Positions 46,449 to 55,257 of a DNA stretch of 64,000 bases are shown here, one piece after another; the stretch's first letter is position 1, and every line of letters starts with the position of its first letter. The DNA lies in the NCBI RefSeq assembly GCF_003585765.1, contig NZ_CP021235.1:1674001-1738000 (forward strand), given 5' to 3'. A program made the position numbers and the translations under genes. Below the pieces are notes generated by a model that saw nothing but the letters and a program-made list of their open reading frames with translations, was not told the origin of the DNA and made no database searches. This DNA is from Pontibacter actiniarum (lineage in GTDB: Bacteria; Bacteroidota; Bacteroidia; Cytophagales; Hymenobacteraceae).

Positions 46449-48851
46449 TTACCGCGTGAGGTCAAACTCCCGCTGCTCGCCTGTCTGGAAAGTGTATACC
46501 TTGCCGCACACGCCGATGCGCATCTGTTCGGACCAGCCCCTGTCGAAGGTGATGCGCATTTTGTCCTGGGTTACTTCCAGTGCGATCCAATGGCTGCGGT
46601 AGCGAACCTCAAAGTTCAGGCAACCAATCTCCTCCGGCAGCACCGGGTTCAGCCAGAGCACATTGTCCCTGATTTCGAGCCCGGTAAAACCGCGCTGCAC
46701 CAAATCCACGGTGCCTGCCATCGCGCCAAGGTGGATTCCCTCGGGGGTAGTGCCGCCCTGCACATCCTCCACATCGCTCATCAGCGCCACTTTAAAGTTG
46801 TTCCAGGCACGCTTCCGGTCAGAGCGCGCCAACACCCAGGAGTGAACAATTTTACTCAGCGTGGAGCCATGCGAGGTGCGTTGTTCATAGTATTCAATAT
46901 TGGCAGGGATGCTTTCCGGGCTAAAGTCGTAGTTAAGGGTGCTGAATATCTGGAGCAGCTCTTCGGAAGAGAACAGGTAAAACAGCATGAGCACATCAGC
47001 CTGTTTGCTGGCCTGGTACTTGTTCACGTTGTCTCCCTCGCTTTCCAGGATGCGGTCCAGGCGCATTGACTCGCCATACTTTGCCTTGTACGTTTCCCAC
47101 GGAAACTCCTGCAGCTGCTCATATCCCTCGAACTGGGCAATGATGTGCGTGTCGTTGATAAACGGAACATACATTTTCACCGAGATGTCGTGCCAGCGCT
47201 CTACATCCTGCTCGTTAATGCCTAGCTTCTGGAACAGCTCCTCCACGCGTGAGCCATCCAGAATATTCATCAGCTTCAGTGCCGCCTGAATGACCCAGAC
47301 AGCCATCACATTGGTGTAGGCGTTGTTGTTCAGCCCCGGCTGGTCAGAGTCGGGGTATTCGGTGTGGTACTCATCGGGCCCCACTACGTTTCGGATCTCG
47401 TAGCGCCCGCGGTCCTTATTGTACACCGCAATAGTGGACCAGAACAGCGCTACATCGAAAATCAGCTCGCCCCCCACAAAGGTCAAGAAAGCCATGTCCT
47501 CGTTGGCCTGAAAGTACTGCCACACATTGTAGGCGATCGCGGCGCTGATATGGCGCTGCAGGTGTGTATTATCCGGCAGCCAACGCCCGGACTCCGGGTT
47601 AAGGTGAATGACCTGGCTTTCCTCACGGCCGTTGCTGCCGCTCTGCCACGGAAACATGGCCCCGCGGTAGCCGGCCTGCGAGGCGGCGTAGCGTGCCTCG
47701 GGCAAACGGCGGAACCGGTAGAAAAGCAGCTCCCGCGTCAGCTCTGGCAGGCGCAGGTTGAGAAAAGGGAAAATAAAAAGCTCATCCCAGAAAATGTGCC
47801 CACGGTAGGCTTCTCCGTGCAGGCCACGAGCCGGTACGCCTACGTCCATGCCCACGGTATTGGCCGACACCGTCTGCAGCAAGTGGAAAATGTGCAGCCG
47901 CAGGACGGACTGCGCCTGGATGTTGCAGGCCAGCACTAAATCGCACCGGTTCCAGAGGCGGCGCCAGGCATTCTCATGCTTTTCCAGGAGGTGCGAGAAG
48001 CTGCCCTGGCGGTCTATGTTCTTGCAGGCTTCCTGCAGGGGCTCTGTAATGGCCTGGTCGCGGGAAGTATGCACCTGCACGACTTTCTCTACGCGGATTG
48101 GCAACCCTTGCCGGCATGTGACCTGTATCCGCTGCGCCACGTAACCCGGTTCTTCCTTCAGGCTGCGCTGCACGGCATCGGGAGAAGAGGCCGTGTACAC
48201 CCGCGTTCTGGCCGCTTGCGCCATCAACAGCCGCGACTGCACCGTTTCTACCTCCAGGTAAACAGTTTCTTCGTTATGCTGCCCTTGTGTGAGCGGGCGC
48301 AGGTGCTGACTGTTTAGGGCACGGTAGCGCGCCACTCCGCTGTTCTTCACCCGCCCATCCAGCGCAGACAAGACCTCTATCTCGCCAGACCAGTTAAGCG
48401 GCGTAAGCTCCCACTCAATAGCAGCCACATGTTTGTTGGCCATACTTACCAGCCGCCTGATATGAAGCGTGCTTTCCCTTTTTTTACTGTCCCGGAAGCG
48501 CACCTGCCTGCTCAGTACCCCCTGCTGCATGTCCAGCTCCTGCCGGTAACTGATTACCTCAACCTCCTCCATTTGAAACCAGCCCTCGCCCGGGTGCCGG
48601 AATGTAAGCGGCAGCCAGTTGGGCCAGTTCACCAGGTCTTCGTTCTCGATCAGCTTTCCTGCTACTTCTGTTTTGAGGCGGTTATACCCGCCCGCCAGGT
48701 AAGTGCCGGGGTAGTTCACGTCTTCATCGGCACTCGCCTCTTCAAAAGCACCGCGCGTGGCAAGGTAACCGTTGCCAAGGGTACAGAGCGCCTCCCGCAG
48801 GGCTTGCTGCTCCGGCTTCCATGTATCGTAAACTACTCTCCAGTCCGGCAT
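46449..48851 (-). CDS. GH65 disaccharide phosphorylase (trehalose/maltose/kojibiose type)
   Basis: 800 residues. The N-terminal super-sandwich (about 1-290) begins YDTWKPEQQALREALCTLGNGYLATRG, then an (alpha/alpha)6 barrel with GARGLHGEAYRGHIFWDELF-like motif (positions ~330-350) and general acid Glu494 in NVVGPDEYH, and KYQASKQADVLML for phosphate binding, with a small C-terminal sheet. GH65 phosphorylases cleave trehalose, maltose, kojibiose or nigerose with phosphate to give beta-glucose-1-phosphate and glucose. The ATG is only four bases after the stop of the HAD-TPP gene. Together the two genes equal the length and order of Rv2006/OtsB1 of M. tuberculosis. Which disaccharide is used cannot be read with confidence. 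Confidence 0.92.
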   Translation of the reverse strand: MPDWRVVYDTWKPEQQALREALCTLGNGYLATRGAFEEASADEDVNYPGTYLAGGYNRLKTEVAGKLIENEDLVNWPNWLPLTFRHPGEGWFQMEEVEVISYRQELDMQQGVLSRQVRFRDSKKRESTLHIRRLVSMANKHVAAIEWELTPLNWSGEIEVLSALDGRVKNSGVARYRALNSQHLRPLTQGQHNEETVYLEVETVQSRLLMAQAARTRVYTASSPDAVQRSLKEEPGYVAQRIQVTCRQGLPIRVEKVVQVHTSRDQAITEPLQEACKNIDRQGSFSHLLEKHENAWRRLWNRCDLVLACNIQAQSVLRLHIFHLLQTVSANTVGMDVGVPARGLHGEAYRGHIFWDELFIFPFLNLRLPELTRELLFYRFRRLPEARYAASQAGYRGAMFPWQSGSNGREESQVIHLNPESGRWLPDNTHLQRHISAAIAYNVWQYFQANEDMAFLTFVGGELIFDVALFWSTIAVYNKDRGRYEIRNVVGPDEYHTEYPDSDQPGLNNNAYTNVMAVWVIQAALKLMNILDGSRVEELFQKLGINEQDVERWHDISVKMYVPFINDTHIIAQFEGYEQLQEFPWETYKAKYGESMRLDRILESEGDNVNKYQASKQADVLMLFYLFSSEELLQIFSTLNYDFSPESIPANIEYYEQRTSHGSTLSKIVHSWVLARSDRKRAWNNFKVALMSDVEDVQGGTTPEGIHLGAMAGTVDLVQRGFTGLEIRDNVLWLNPVLPEEIGCLNFEVRYRSHWIALEVTQDKMRITFDRGWSEQMRIGVCGKVYTFQTGEQREFDLTR

Positions 48852-48855
48852 ACGC

Positions 48856-50436
48856 TTATTTTTTCAGGTGTTGTGTCAGCGACTCCAGAAAAGCCTGTAC
48901 CTCCTCCACATCCTCCAGCCGGTAGGTGGCTGCCGTCTGCTCATCGTGCTCCCCTACCAGAATACCGATTCCCTGCCCCTGCAGCGCCGCGAAGGCATCC
49001 TCGTCCGTCAGGTCGTCGCCGATATAGAGCGGGATAATATTTGGCTTGTTCAGGTTGAGTTCCTCCAGCAGCCAGTGCACCGCCTTCCCTTTGTGCCAGT
49101 CGAGGCTCGGTTTCAGCTCCATCACCTTTTTGCCGGGGCCGGGCTTGAGTTCCGGATGCCGGGAAAGCACCTCCTGCACCGTCTGCAGCACCTTGGCCAC
49201 CTGCTGCTCCGGCACGTTGCGGTAATGCACGGCAATAGCATAGCGCTTCCGCTCCACCAGCACTCCCTCCACGCTTTTCAGCCACTCATCCAGCTCCTGC
49301 TGTGCCGCATCCAGGGCTGGCACGGCGGCTTTGGCTCCACCGGGCTCTGTGTGCATGTTGTTTGGCCCCGAGATGTCGAACCCGTGGGAACCGGCATAGT
49401 ATACGTTTTCTAGCTGCACCAGCTGCTCTACATTGGCGCGGTCGCGCCCGCTAACCACCGCCACGGGGCACGCAGCAGCCAGCCGTTGCAGCGTTTCGCG
49501 CATGGCATCGCTAAGTATGGCTTTGTTCGGGTCTTTTACAATAGGGCTTAGGCAGCCGTCGTAGTCCAGGAACACGGCCGGGGTTTTACCCTGCAGCAGC
49601 TCCTGCTCCTTGTGGCGTGCCGAGGGCAGTGATTTGCCTTCCTGTTTCTGTACTTTTGTGGCAGATGTGTTGGTCATAGTTGATGTATGGGTTGGGAAAT
49701 ACTGCAGCACCAGGTCGGCGCCGCGCTGTTTCAGTTCTTTTGCTTCGTTTGTGCGGTCTACGCCCACAACCAGGGCAAAGCCGCCTGCCTTGCCTGCCTC
49801 CACTCCGGCCAGGGCATCCTCAAAAACGGCTGCCTGCCGGGGCGGCACCTGCAGGCGCCTGGCAGCTTCCAGAAAAACATCGGGGGCAGGCTTTCCTTTT
49901 AGCCCCAGCTCCGCCGACACGATTCCGTCGACCCGTGTTTCGAAAAGGTGCTCCAAACCCGCAGCGGCAAGTATGGGCTGGCAGTTCCTGCTGGCCGATA
50001 TGATGGCGGTATGCAGCCCCTGCTCTCGCGCCTCCTGCAGGAAAGCCACTGTATCCGCATACACGTCTACACCTCCTTCCCGCACCAGCTCCTGAAAGTA
50101 CGTGTTTTTAAGGTTGCCCAGGCCTGCCACGGTATCGGTGCCGGGGGCATCTATCACTTTTCCTTCTGGTAAAGCGATACCGCGGGAACGCAGAAAATTC
50201 CGGACGCCGTCGTAACGCGGGATACCGTCTATGTAGCGGCGGTAATCGGTCTCCAGGCGTAGCGGCTCATATACGTTGCCCTCCAACTGTCCCCGCTTTT
50301 GCAGGTAATCATCGAACATGCGTTTCCAGGCCTGCGCATGCACCCTGGCCGTCTGGGTCACCACACCGTCGAGGTCGAAGATCAGGGCTCTTATTTCTTT
50401 TTGTTTGATTAGCCGGAAGAGGTCGTGCTGCGGCAT
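48856..50436 (-). CDS. Bifunctional HAD (beta-phosphoglucomutase-like) / trehalose-6-phosphate phosphatase-like protein
   Basis: 526 residues. Residues 15-245 are a beta-PGM-type HAD: Asp21-x-Asp23 (FDLDGVVT), SASRN, KPAPDVFLEAA and EDALAGVEA. After a Thr/Ser/Lys-rich linker (248-282), residues 286-524 are a TPP-like HAD: FLDYDGCLSPI (Asp291, Asp293), SGRDRANVEQL, GSHGFD and GDDLTDEDAF. The first part should turn beta-glucose-1-phosphate into glucose-6-phosphate; the second should dephosphorylate trehalose-6-phosphate. In motif I the usual Thr or Val is Cys295, so phosphatase activity is not certain. No trehalose-6-phosphate synthase is in the window. The stop is four bases from the GH65 start. 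Confidence 0.9.
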   Translation of the reverse strand: MPQHDLFRLIKQKEIRALIFDLDGVVTQTARVHAQAWKRMFDDYLQKRGQLEGNVYEPLRLETDYRRYIDGIPRYDGVRNFLRSRGIALPEGKVIDAPGTDTVAGLGNLKNTYFQELVREGGVDVYADTVAFLQEAREQGLHTAIISASRNCQPILAAAGLEHLFETRVDGIVSAELGLKGKPAPDVFLEAARRLQVPPRQAAVFEDALAGVEAGKAGGFALVVGVDRTNEAKELKQRGADLVLQYFPTHTSTMTNTSATKVQKQEGKSLPSARHKEQELLQGKTPAVFLDYDGCLSPIVKDPNKAILSDAMRETLQRLAAACPVAVVSGRDRANVEQLVQLENVYYAGSHGFDISGPNNMHTEPGGAKAAVPALDAAQQELDEWLKSVEGVLVERKRYAIAVHYRNVPEQQVAKVLQTVQEVLSRHPELKPGPGKKVMELKPSLDWHKGKAVHWLLEELNLNKPNIIPLYIGDDLTDEDAFAALQGQGIGILVGEHDEQTAATYRLEDVEEVQAFLESLTQHLKK

Positions 50437-50573
50437 ACGGCAGGTTGCTTTATTTTTCTTGAGTCGCTCAGAAAATATTACTCTACTTCTCCCTCATAGG
50501 TTTTCCGTGGTGCGCTACTTTGCTCTTCTGCACCGCCAGAAACCAGTGCGCCCGCCGCGGCAGGCGGCCTAAA

Positions 50574-50614
50574 ACAGACAGAGCCCCTTCGGAAAAAGGG
50601 GCTCTGTCTGTATA
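50574..50614 (-). terminator. Terminator between the two HAD genes
   Basis: A 16-bp perfect stem (50574-50589 with 50596-50611). Transcripts of the upstream HAD gene should end here, so the operon HAD-TPP/GH65/pfkB has its own start or reads through. Confidence 0.85.
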
Positions 50615-50631
50615 TCTAAAGCAGGAAAAGC

Positions 50632-51408
50632 TTAGCTAAGGGTAGATTCGCTCTTGGCTTTTACCTCGCTGGAGAATCCTTTGATAACGATGTCGGCGCC
50701 TCTCATTTCAAACACCTCTTTCTTATAGCTGTGGTCTACACCAACCACTAAGCCAAAACCACCGGCCTTGGCACCTTCGATGCCAGCCTCAGAGTCTTCG
50801 AAAACGGCTGCTTCCTGTGGGGCAGCACCCAGGCGGCGGGCGGCCTCCAGGTAAACATCCGGAGCCGGCTTGTTATTCAGCTTCAGCTCTGCGGCCACCA
50901 CTTTGTCTACGCGTGCCTCAAACAGTTTTTCCAGCCCTGCGCGGCGCAGGATGGTAAGGCAGTTTCGACTGGCAGAAACAATGGCCACCTTCATGCCTGC
51001 CTGCTTCTGCTCTTTAATCCACTGCACAGCCTTATCAAACACCACTACCCCGTCCTGCTTCAGCAGTTCGTGGAAGTACAGGTCTTTGCGCTCTCCCAGC
51101 CCAACGATGGTGTTTTTGTCTGCATCGTCATCCGGCTCTCCTTCGGGAAGAAAAACACCGCGTGACTCCATGAAGTTGCGCATGGCATCCAGGCGGGGCA
51201 CATCATGCACATAGGTGCGGTAATCCTCCTTCAGATCGAATGGCTTATACTCATCGCCTCCCTCCTCTCTGCGTTGTCTTAGAAAAGAGTCGCAGAGTTT
51301 TTTCCAGGCCTCTGCATGCAGACCTGCTGTATTCGTCACAACACCATCCATATCCAGGATAAGGGCTTTGATGTTTCTTTCTTTTATAAGCTTATTCAGA
51401 TCACTCAT
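50632..51408 (-). CDS. Beta-phosphoglucomutase-like HAD hydrolase
   Basis: 258 residues and clearly paralogous to residues 1-245 of the next gene downstream: IKALILDMDGVVTNTAGLHAEAWKKL (Asp19, Asp21), SASRNCLTIL, KPAPDVYLEAARRLG and EDSEAGIEGAKAGGFGLVVGVD. It should carry out beta-glucose-1-phosphate to glucose-6-phosphate conversion, the step that follows a GH65 phosphorylase, or act on a related sugar phosphate. The pair looks like a gene duplication with one copy fused to the TPP domain. Confidence 0.88.
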   Translation of the reverse strand: MSDLNKLIKERNIKALILDMDGVVTNTAGLHAEAWKKLCDSFLRQRREEGGDEYKPFDLKEDYRTYVHDVPRLDAMRNFMESRGVFLPEGEPDDDADKNTIVGLGERKDLYFHELLKQDGVVVFDKAVQWIKEQKQAGMKVAIVSASRNCLTILRRAGLEKLFEARVDKVVAAELKLNNKPAPDVYLEAARRLGAAPQEAAVFEDSEAGIEGAKAGGFGLVVGVDHSYKKEVFEMRGADIVIKGFSSEVKAKSESTLS

Positions 51409-51853
51409 TACAGGATATTTTTATGTTAACGGATTTCAAACACTCGGGCCAGCCAGGTACGGGCCATTCGGCATTACTTGTTGGCTAGCGGCTTTGGTTG
51501 AACCATCTTAAAGCAGCTGCAAAACAGCTCGCTTATGGGCACAGTCTTTCTTTTTATACGCAACACGAGGCGCCGCCTATCGCCCTTACCTTTACAAAAT
51601 GTTGCTATACAGGTTTTGTGCAGAATAGTTACCCCGACCCTACCGCATTGCCCAGCAGGCTGCCCCGGTTACCTTACCTGGTGCGCAGGAGCTTTTCCAT
51701 AGTCCAAATATAGGCATATGCCAATGTAAAATCAGCATGTTGTGCTACATAAATAACGGCTAGGCTGCCCTTCGTTTACCAAGCAGGCAAAGCATTGCAG
51801 GGCCTTGCTGTGCCGCTCAGGCAGCAAAGCAGAGCAGCCGCAGCCGATCAAGC
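51409..51853. other. Intergenic region between the HAD gene and the P-type ATPase
   Basis: Two same-strand minus genes flank 445 bases. A 71-codon plus-strand frame (51498-51713) has no protein-like character. No terminator is seen after the ATPase gene. Confidence 0.45.
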
Positions 51854-54571
51854 TTACGTGCGGCGCCTGTGGATAAGCCATTTATAGATTTCTGCCACCC
51901 ACACCACCGAACTGGAAAGTACGATCAAGATCAGCAGATCCGGCAAAGGCAGCTCCTCGAAACGGAAGACGCCGCTCAGCAGAGGCGTGTAAATGACCCC
52001 GAGCTGCAAGACCAGGGATGCTAAAAACGCCAGGTTTACATATTTGTTGCTGAACAGGCCGATCTGAAAAACGGAGTACTCCAAGGACCGCATGTTAAAG
52101 GTATTGAATACCTGCGTCATGGCGACCACAATGAAGACGGCCGTACGGGCCAGCTGCTCTCCCTGCGGCAAGTAGTAGGCAAACACACTGAGAGCCAGCC
52201 CCAGCATCACGATACTCATCAGTAAAATATACGGCACTACGCTGCGGTCGAGGATATTGGCATCGCGCGGCACGGGCTTGTGCCGCATTATGTCACCATG
52301 CCCGCGCTCGGTGGCCAGCCCCAGCTCCATCACCCCGTCCGTGACCAGGTTCACCCACAGGATCTGCGTCGCGGTAAGCGGAAACGGCCACCCAATGGCA
52401 ATCGCCACGATAAATACTGCCACAGCGGCAAAGTTGGTGGTGAGCAGGAAGAAGCTGGTCTGCCGCACATTCTGAAACACGATGCGCCCCTCGCGCACCG
52501 CCCGTACAATCGTGGCAAAGTTATCGTCAGAGAGCACGATCTGCGAGGCGTCTTTGGCGACATCGGTTCCGCGGATCCCCATAGCGATCCCTACGTCGGC
52601 ACGCTTGAGGGCAGGCGCATCGTTTACACCGTCGCCGGTCATGGCAATCAGGTGCCCCTTGTTTTGGAGGTGCTCGGCAATGCGCAGCTTGGTATTTGGG
52701 CTCACGCGCGTAAATACGGACACACCGTTCACCATCCGCTCAAACTCCTGCTCACTCACATCCAGCTCATCCTCCTGTAGTGCCTGCGGCTCGTTTCCTT
52801 TCGGAGAACCGTCAAGGATACCTACCTCCCGGGCGATGGCGGCACCTGTTTTCTTGTGGTCGCCGGTCACCATCATCACACGTATGCCCGCCGACTTGCA
52901 ATCCTGTATCGCCTCCAGCACCCCTTGGCGCGGAGGGTCTACAATGCCGGTAATCCCGACCCACACCAGATCGTGTACCGCGTCGGTGCCAACGGTATCG
53001 GTGCTGCTCTCCGCCTCGCGGTAGGCCAGCGCCAGCACCCGCATGGCTGCGTCTGCCCATTCGTCGTTCTTGGCCTGCACCCGCTCCCGCAGCTCCTGGG
53101 AAAGCTCCTGCGGCCCCTCTTTTGTGAGAATGCGATTGCTGAGCTTCAGCACTTTCTCGGGGGCGCCCACCACGTAAACCTCGCGCCGCCGGTCCTGCTC
53201 CACCAGCGTAGCCCTGTACTTCTGATCCGCGTTAAACGGCAGGTCATCCACCACCTGTACGTTGGGCAGCAGGTCCTTCTCCTTTGCCAGCGCCTTCTTC
53301 GACAGCACCAGCAGGGCCACCTCCGTTGGGTCGCCGGACACCTCTGGCTCCGCCCCTTCCTCCTTCGCTTTCACCTCGCCGAGGTTGGCGTTGTTGCACA
53401 CGTTGGCGATGAGCAGGAGCTTACGCAGCACCGGGTTATCGGCAAGGGCTATACTTCTTTGGTCTTGCGTCAGGTCACCTTCCACTGCGTAACCCGTTCC
53501 GGACACCTCCAGCTCCGACCCGTCGCCCAAAAAGACGTTGCGCACCGTCAGGATGCTTTTGGTCAGGGTGCCGGTTTTGTCGGTAAGTATAACCGAGACG
53601 GAACCCAGCATTTCGGTAGCGGTAAACTCGCGGATAATGGCATTCTGGCTGGCCATGCGCTTTGCCCCGATGGCCAGCACAATGGAGATAACCGCCGGCA
53701 AACCCTCCGGAATGGAAGACACCAGCGTGGCCACCGTCACAAGCAGCACTTCTTCAAAAGCGTAGTCACGCACAAAATACCCCAGCACAAACACGATCAC
53801 AGAGGTGATGACGGCGATCACTGCCATCTGCTTCCCCAGCCGCTCCGTCTTCTTCCGGAAGTTGGTGCTTGTCGTTTGGATCTCACCCAGTGATTTGGAA
53901 ATTTTGCCAAGCTCGGTGTTGCCGCCTGTGGCTGCCACTACTGCCGTGGCCGTGCCGCGCGCCACGTGCGTACCCTTCCAGAGCATGTTGGTCTTGTCGC
54001 CGAGGTTGGTTTTTTCCTCCAGCGGCTCCGGCTTCTTTTCGATCGGGAGGGATTCGCCGGTGAGGGACGCCTCCACTGTCTGCAGGTTCTTGCCCCGCAG
54101 CAGCCGCGCATCGGCCGGAACGCTGTCTCCCTCCTCCAATTGAATGATGTCGCCGGGCACCAGTTCCTGTGCCTCCACCGTCTTGACCTGCCCGTTCCGG
54201 AGAACCTTGGCCTCCTGCTTCAGCATTTTCTTGAGCGCCTGTATGGCCCTTTCGGCCCGGTACTCCTGCAAAAAGCCAAGCACCGCGTTAAACAGGATCA
54301 CGCCCAGGATCACATACACATCCACCATCTGATCGGCATACCAGGCTACCCCTGCTGCCAACACGAGCACAAGTATAAGAAAGTCCTTAAACTGCTTCAG
54401 GAAGAGCAGCACCGGGTTAATACCTTCTTTACCGGTCAGTTCGTTTGGACCGTACTCCTGCAGCCTCCGCTGCGCCTCCTCCTCCGTCAGCCCTTCCGGC
54501 TTTGTTCTAAGCTTTTCCAGCGCCTCCTCGGCGGCAATGCTGTGGTATGGAAACTTCTGTTCTATGGCCAT
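51854..54571 (-). CDS. Cation-translocating P-type ATPase, calcium-pump-like (type II)
   Basis: 905 residues. An N-terminal cation-ATPase domain, then the actuator motif LTGESLPIEKK, SIPEGLPAVIS in the fourth membrane helix (the PEGLP seen in Ca2+ pumps), phosphorylated Asp331 in DKTGTLT, GAPEKVL (nucleotide site), MVTGDH, and TGDGVNDAPALKRADVGIAMG. The sixth helix has NLVTDGVMELGLATE. It probably exports Ca2+ or Mn2+ from the cytosol; type IIC Na+ pumps look similar, so the ion is not certain. It sits between the HAD gene and a small disordered gene on the same strand. Confidence 0.92.
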   Translation of the reverse strand: MAIEQKFPYHSIAAEEALEKLRTKPEGLTEEEAQRRLQEYGPNELTGKEGINPVLLFLKQFKDFLILVLVLAAGVAWYADQMVDVYVILGVILFNAVLGFLQEYRAERAIQALKKMLKQEAKVLRNGQVKTVEAQELVPGDIIQLEEGDSVPADARLLRGKNLQTVEASLTGESLPIEKKPEPLEEKTNLGDKTNMLWKGTHVARGTATAVVAATGGNTELGKISKSLGEIQTTSTNFRKKTERLGKQMAVIAVITSVIVFVLGYFVRDYAFEEVLLVTVATLVSSIPEGLPAVISIVLAIGAKRMASQNAIIREFTATEMLGSVSVILTDKTGTLTKSILTVRNVFLGDGSELEVSGTGYAVEGDLTQDQRSIALADNPVLRKLLLIANVCNNANLGEVKAKEEGAEPEVSGDPTEVALLVLSKKALAKEKDLLPNVQVVDDLPFNADQKYRATLVEQDRRREVYVVGAPEKVLKLSNRILTKEGPQELSQELRERVQAKNDEWADAAMRVLALAYREAESSTDTVGTDAVHDLVWVGITGIVDPPRQGVLEAIQDCKSAGIRVMMVTGDHKKTGAAIAREVGILDGSPKGNEPQALQEDELDVSEQEFERMVNGVSVFTRVSPNTKLRIAEHLQNKGHLIAMTGDGVNDAPALKRADVGIAMGIRGTDVAKDASQIVLSDDNFATIVRAVREGRIVFQNVRQTSFFLLTTNFAAVAVFIVAIAIGWPFPLTATQILWVNLVTDGVMELGLATERGHGDIMRHKPVPRDANILDRSVVPYILLMSIVMLGLALSVFAYYLPQGEQLARTAVFIVVAMTQVFNTFNMRSLEYSVFQIGLFSNKYVNLAFLASLVLQLGVIYTPLLSGVFRFEELPLPDLLILIVLSSSVVWVAEIYKWLIHRRRT

Positions 54572-54615
54572 AGATAGCGAGCTAGGTGTTCTGGGTGGTA
54601 TGTGAGCAGTGTGGC

Positions 54616-54801
54616 TTACGGAATGCCTTCGGTACGCTCCTGCGGCGGCACATCAGGCCCCTGCTCAGGCCGCGTGGCGCGGTTTTCACCGCCTGTTATA
54701 TAACCCGTTTGCTCGGGCGCTGAGCGCTTCTGCCCGGCCTCCTCCTCGTTACTTTTCTTTTTACCGGGGTGCTGTGGTTGTTCTTTCTTGTTGTTTTCCA
54801 T
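54616..54801 (-). CDS. Small disordered hydrophilic protein
   Basis: 61 residues from the ATG at 54801, rich in Glu, Gln, Pro, Lys and Gly (MENNKKEQPQHPGKKKSNEEE at the start). No hydrophobic core, signal or Cys. It lies 44 bases before the P-type ATPase on the same strand and is likely cotranscribed. Composition recalls the disordered gene at 23864 but I see no clear homology. Confidence 0.5.
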   Translation of the reverse strand: MENNKKEQPQHPGKKKSNEEEAGQKRSAPEQTGYITGGENRATRPEQGPDVPPQERTEGIP

Positions 54802-55257
54802 GATAGGTAAGTTACGAATAGTCTCTGTTTGTTTTCTGCTTGCTGTTCCTGCTGCTCCTATTCCTTGTAGTATACTTGGCAAAAGCGCAGGGTATAAAAC
54901 CCCACCGTGCCGTACGCCACATCCAGGTATAAAACAGGCTGGTTTTGTGGCAGCTTCGGAATCCGTTGCACCGCTGCCCGAATGGCATGGGCGGCACGTT
55001 GATACGTTATATTCAACTCATTACCTACGCAGGAAGCCCCGATAAGATATTGGGCGGTGGCAAAGTACAGCGAGCGGCCTGTAAAGCTGCCATAGTCTGA
55101 TGTATTCGGCTTTACCTATACTTTAAGAGAGATTTCCTAAATTTGAATTCACAGCACAGAGGCTGCTGCTTATACTTATAAACCCGCGCGCCGCAACCTC
55201 AACAAGCAAATTAGAGTAGTTGAGGCCGGGCGCCAAGCTCATCAACAAGATAATATT
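54802..55257. other. Divergent intergenic region upstream of pgi
   Basis: Three heptamers (54871, 55117, 55171) fall in 300 bases, unusually dense. TAAATTTG at 55138-55145 matches the -7 consensus and may drive pgi from about 55152. Confidence 0.5.
55138..55145 (+). promoter_or_regulatory. Probable -7 element for pgi (TAAATTTG)
   Basis: Full match to TAnnTTTG, 113 bases before the ATG. The best -33 match (TTTA at 55111-55114) is at an overlong spacing of 23. Confidence 0.4.

Noticed and set aside
51498..51713. 71-codon frame in the HAD-ATPase gap
   Set aside because: No recognisable features; probably chance.
45432..53449. Absence of AAGTATA over 8 kb as evidence for recent transfer of the GH65 region
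   Set aside because: The variant AAGTATG/CATACTT occurs there at several places (near 46439, 48066, 48442, 49512, 49970), and conserved regions such as 25-31.8 kb are also poor in the exact heptamer. Gene composition does not look foreign.
54788..55045. 85-codon plus-strand frame antisense to and beyond the small disordered gene
   Set aside because: Pro/Arg/Cys-rich chance frame; overlaps the likely promoter region.
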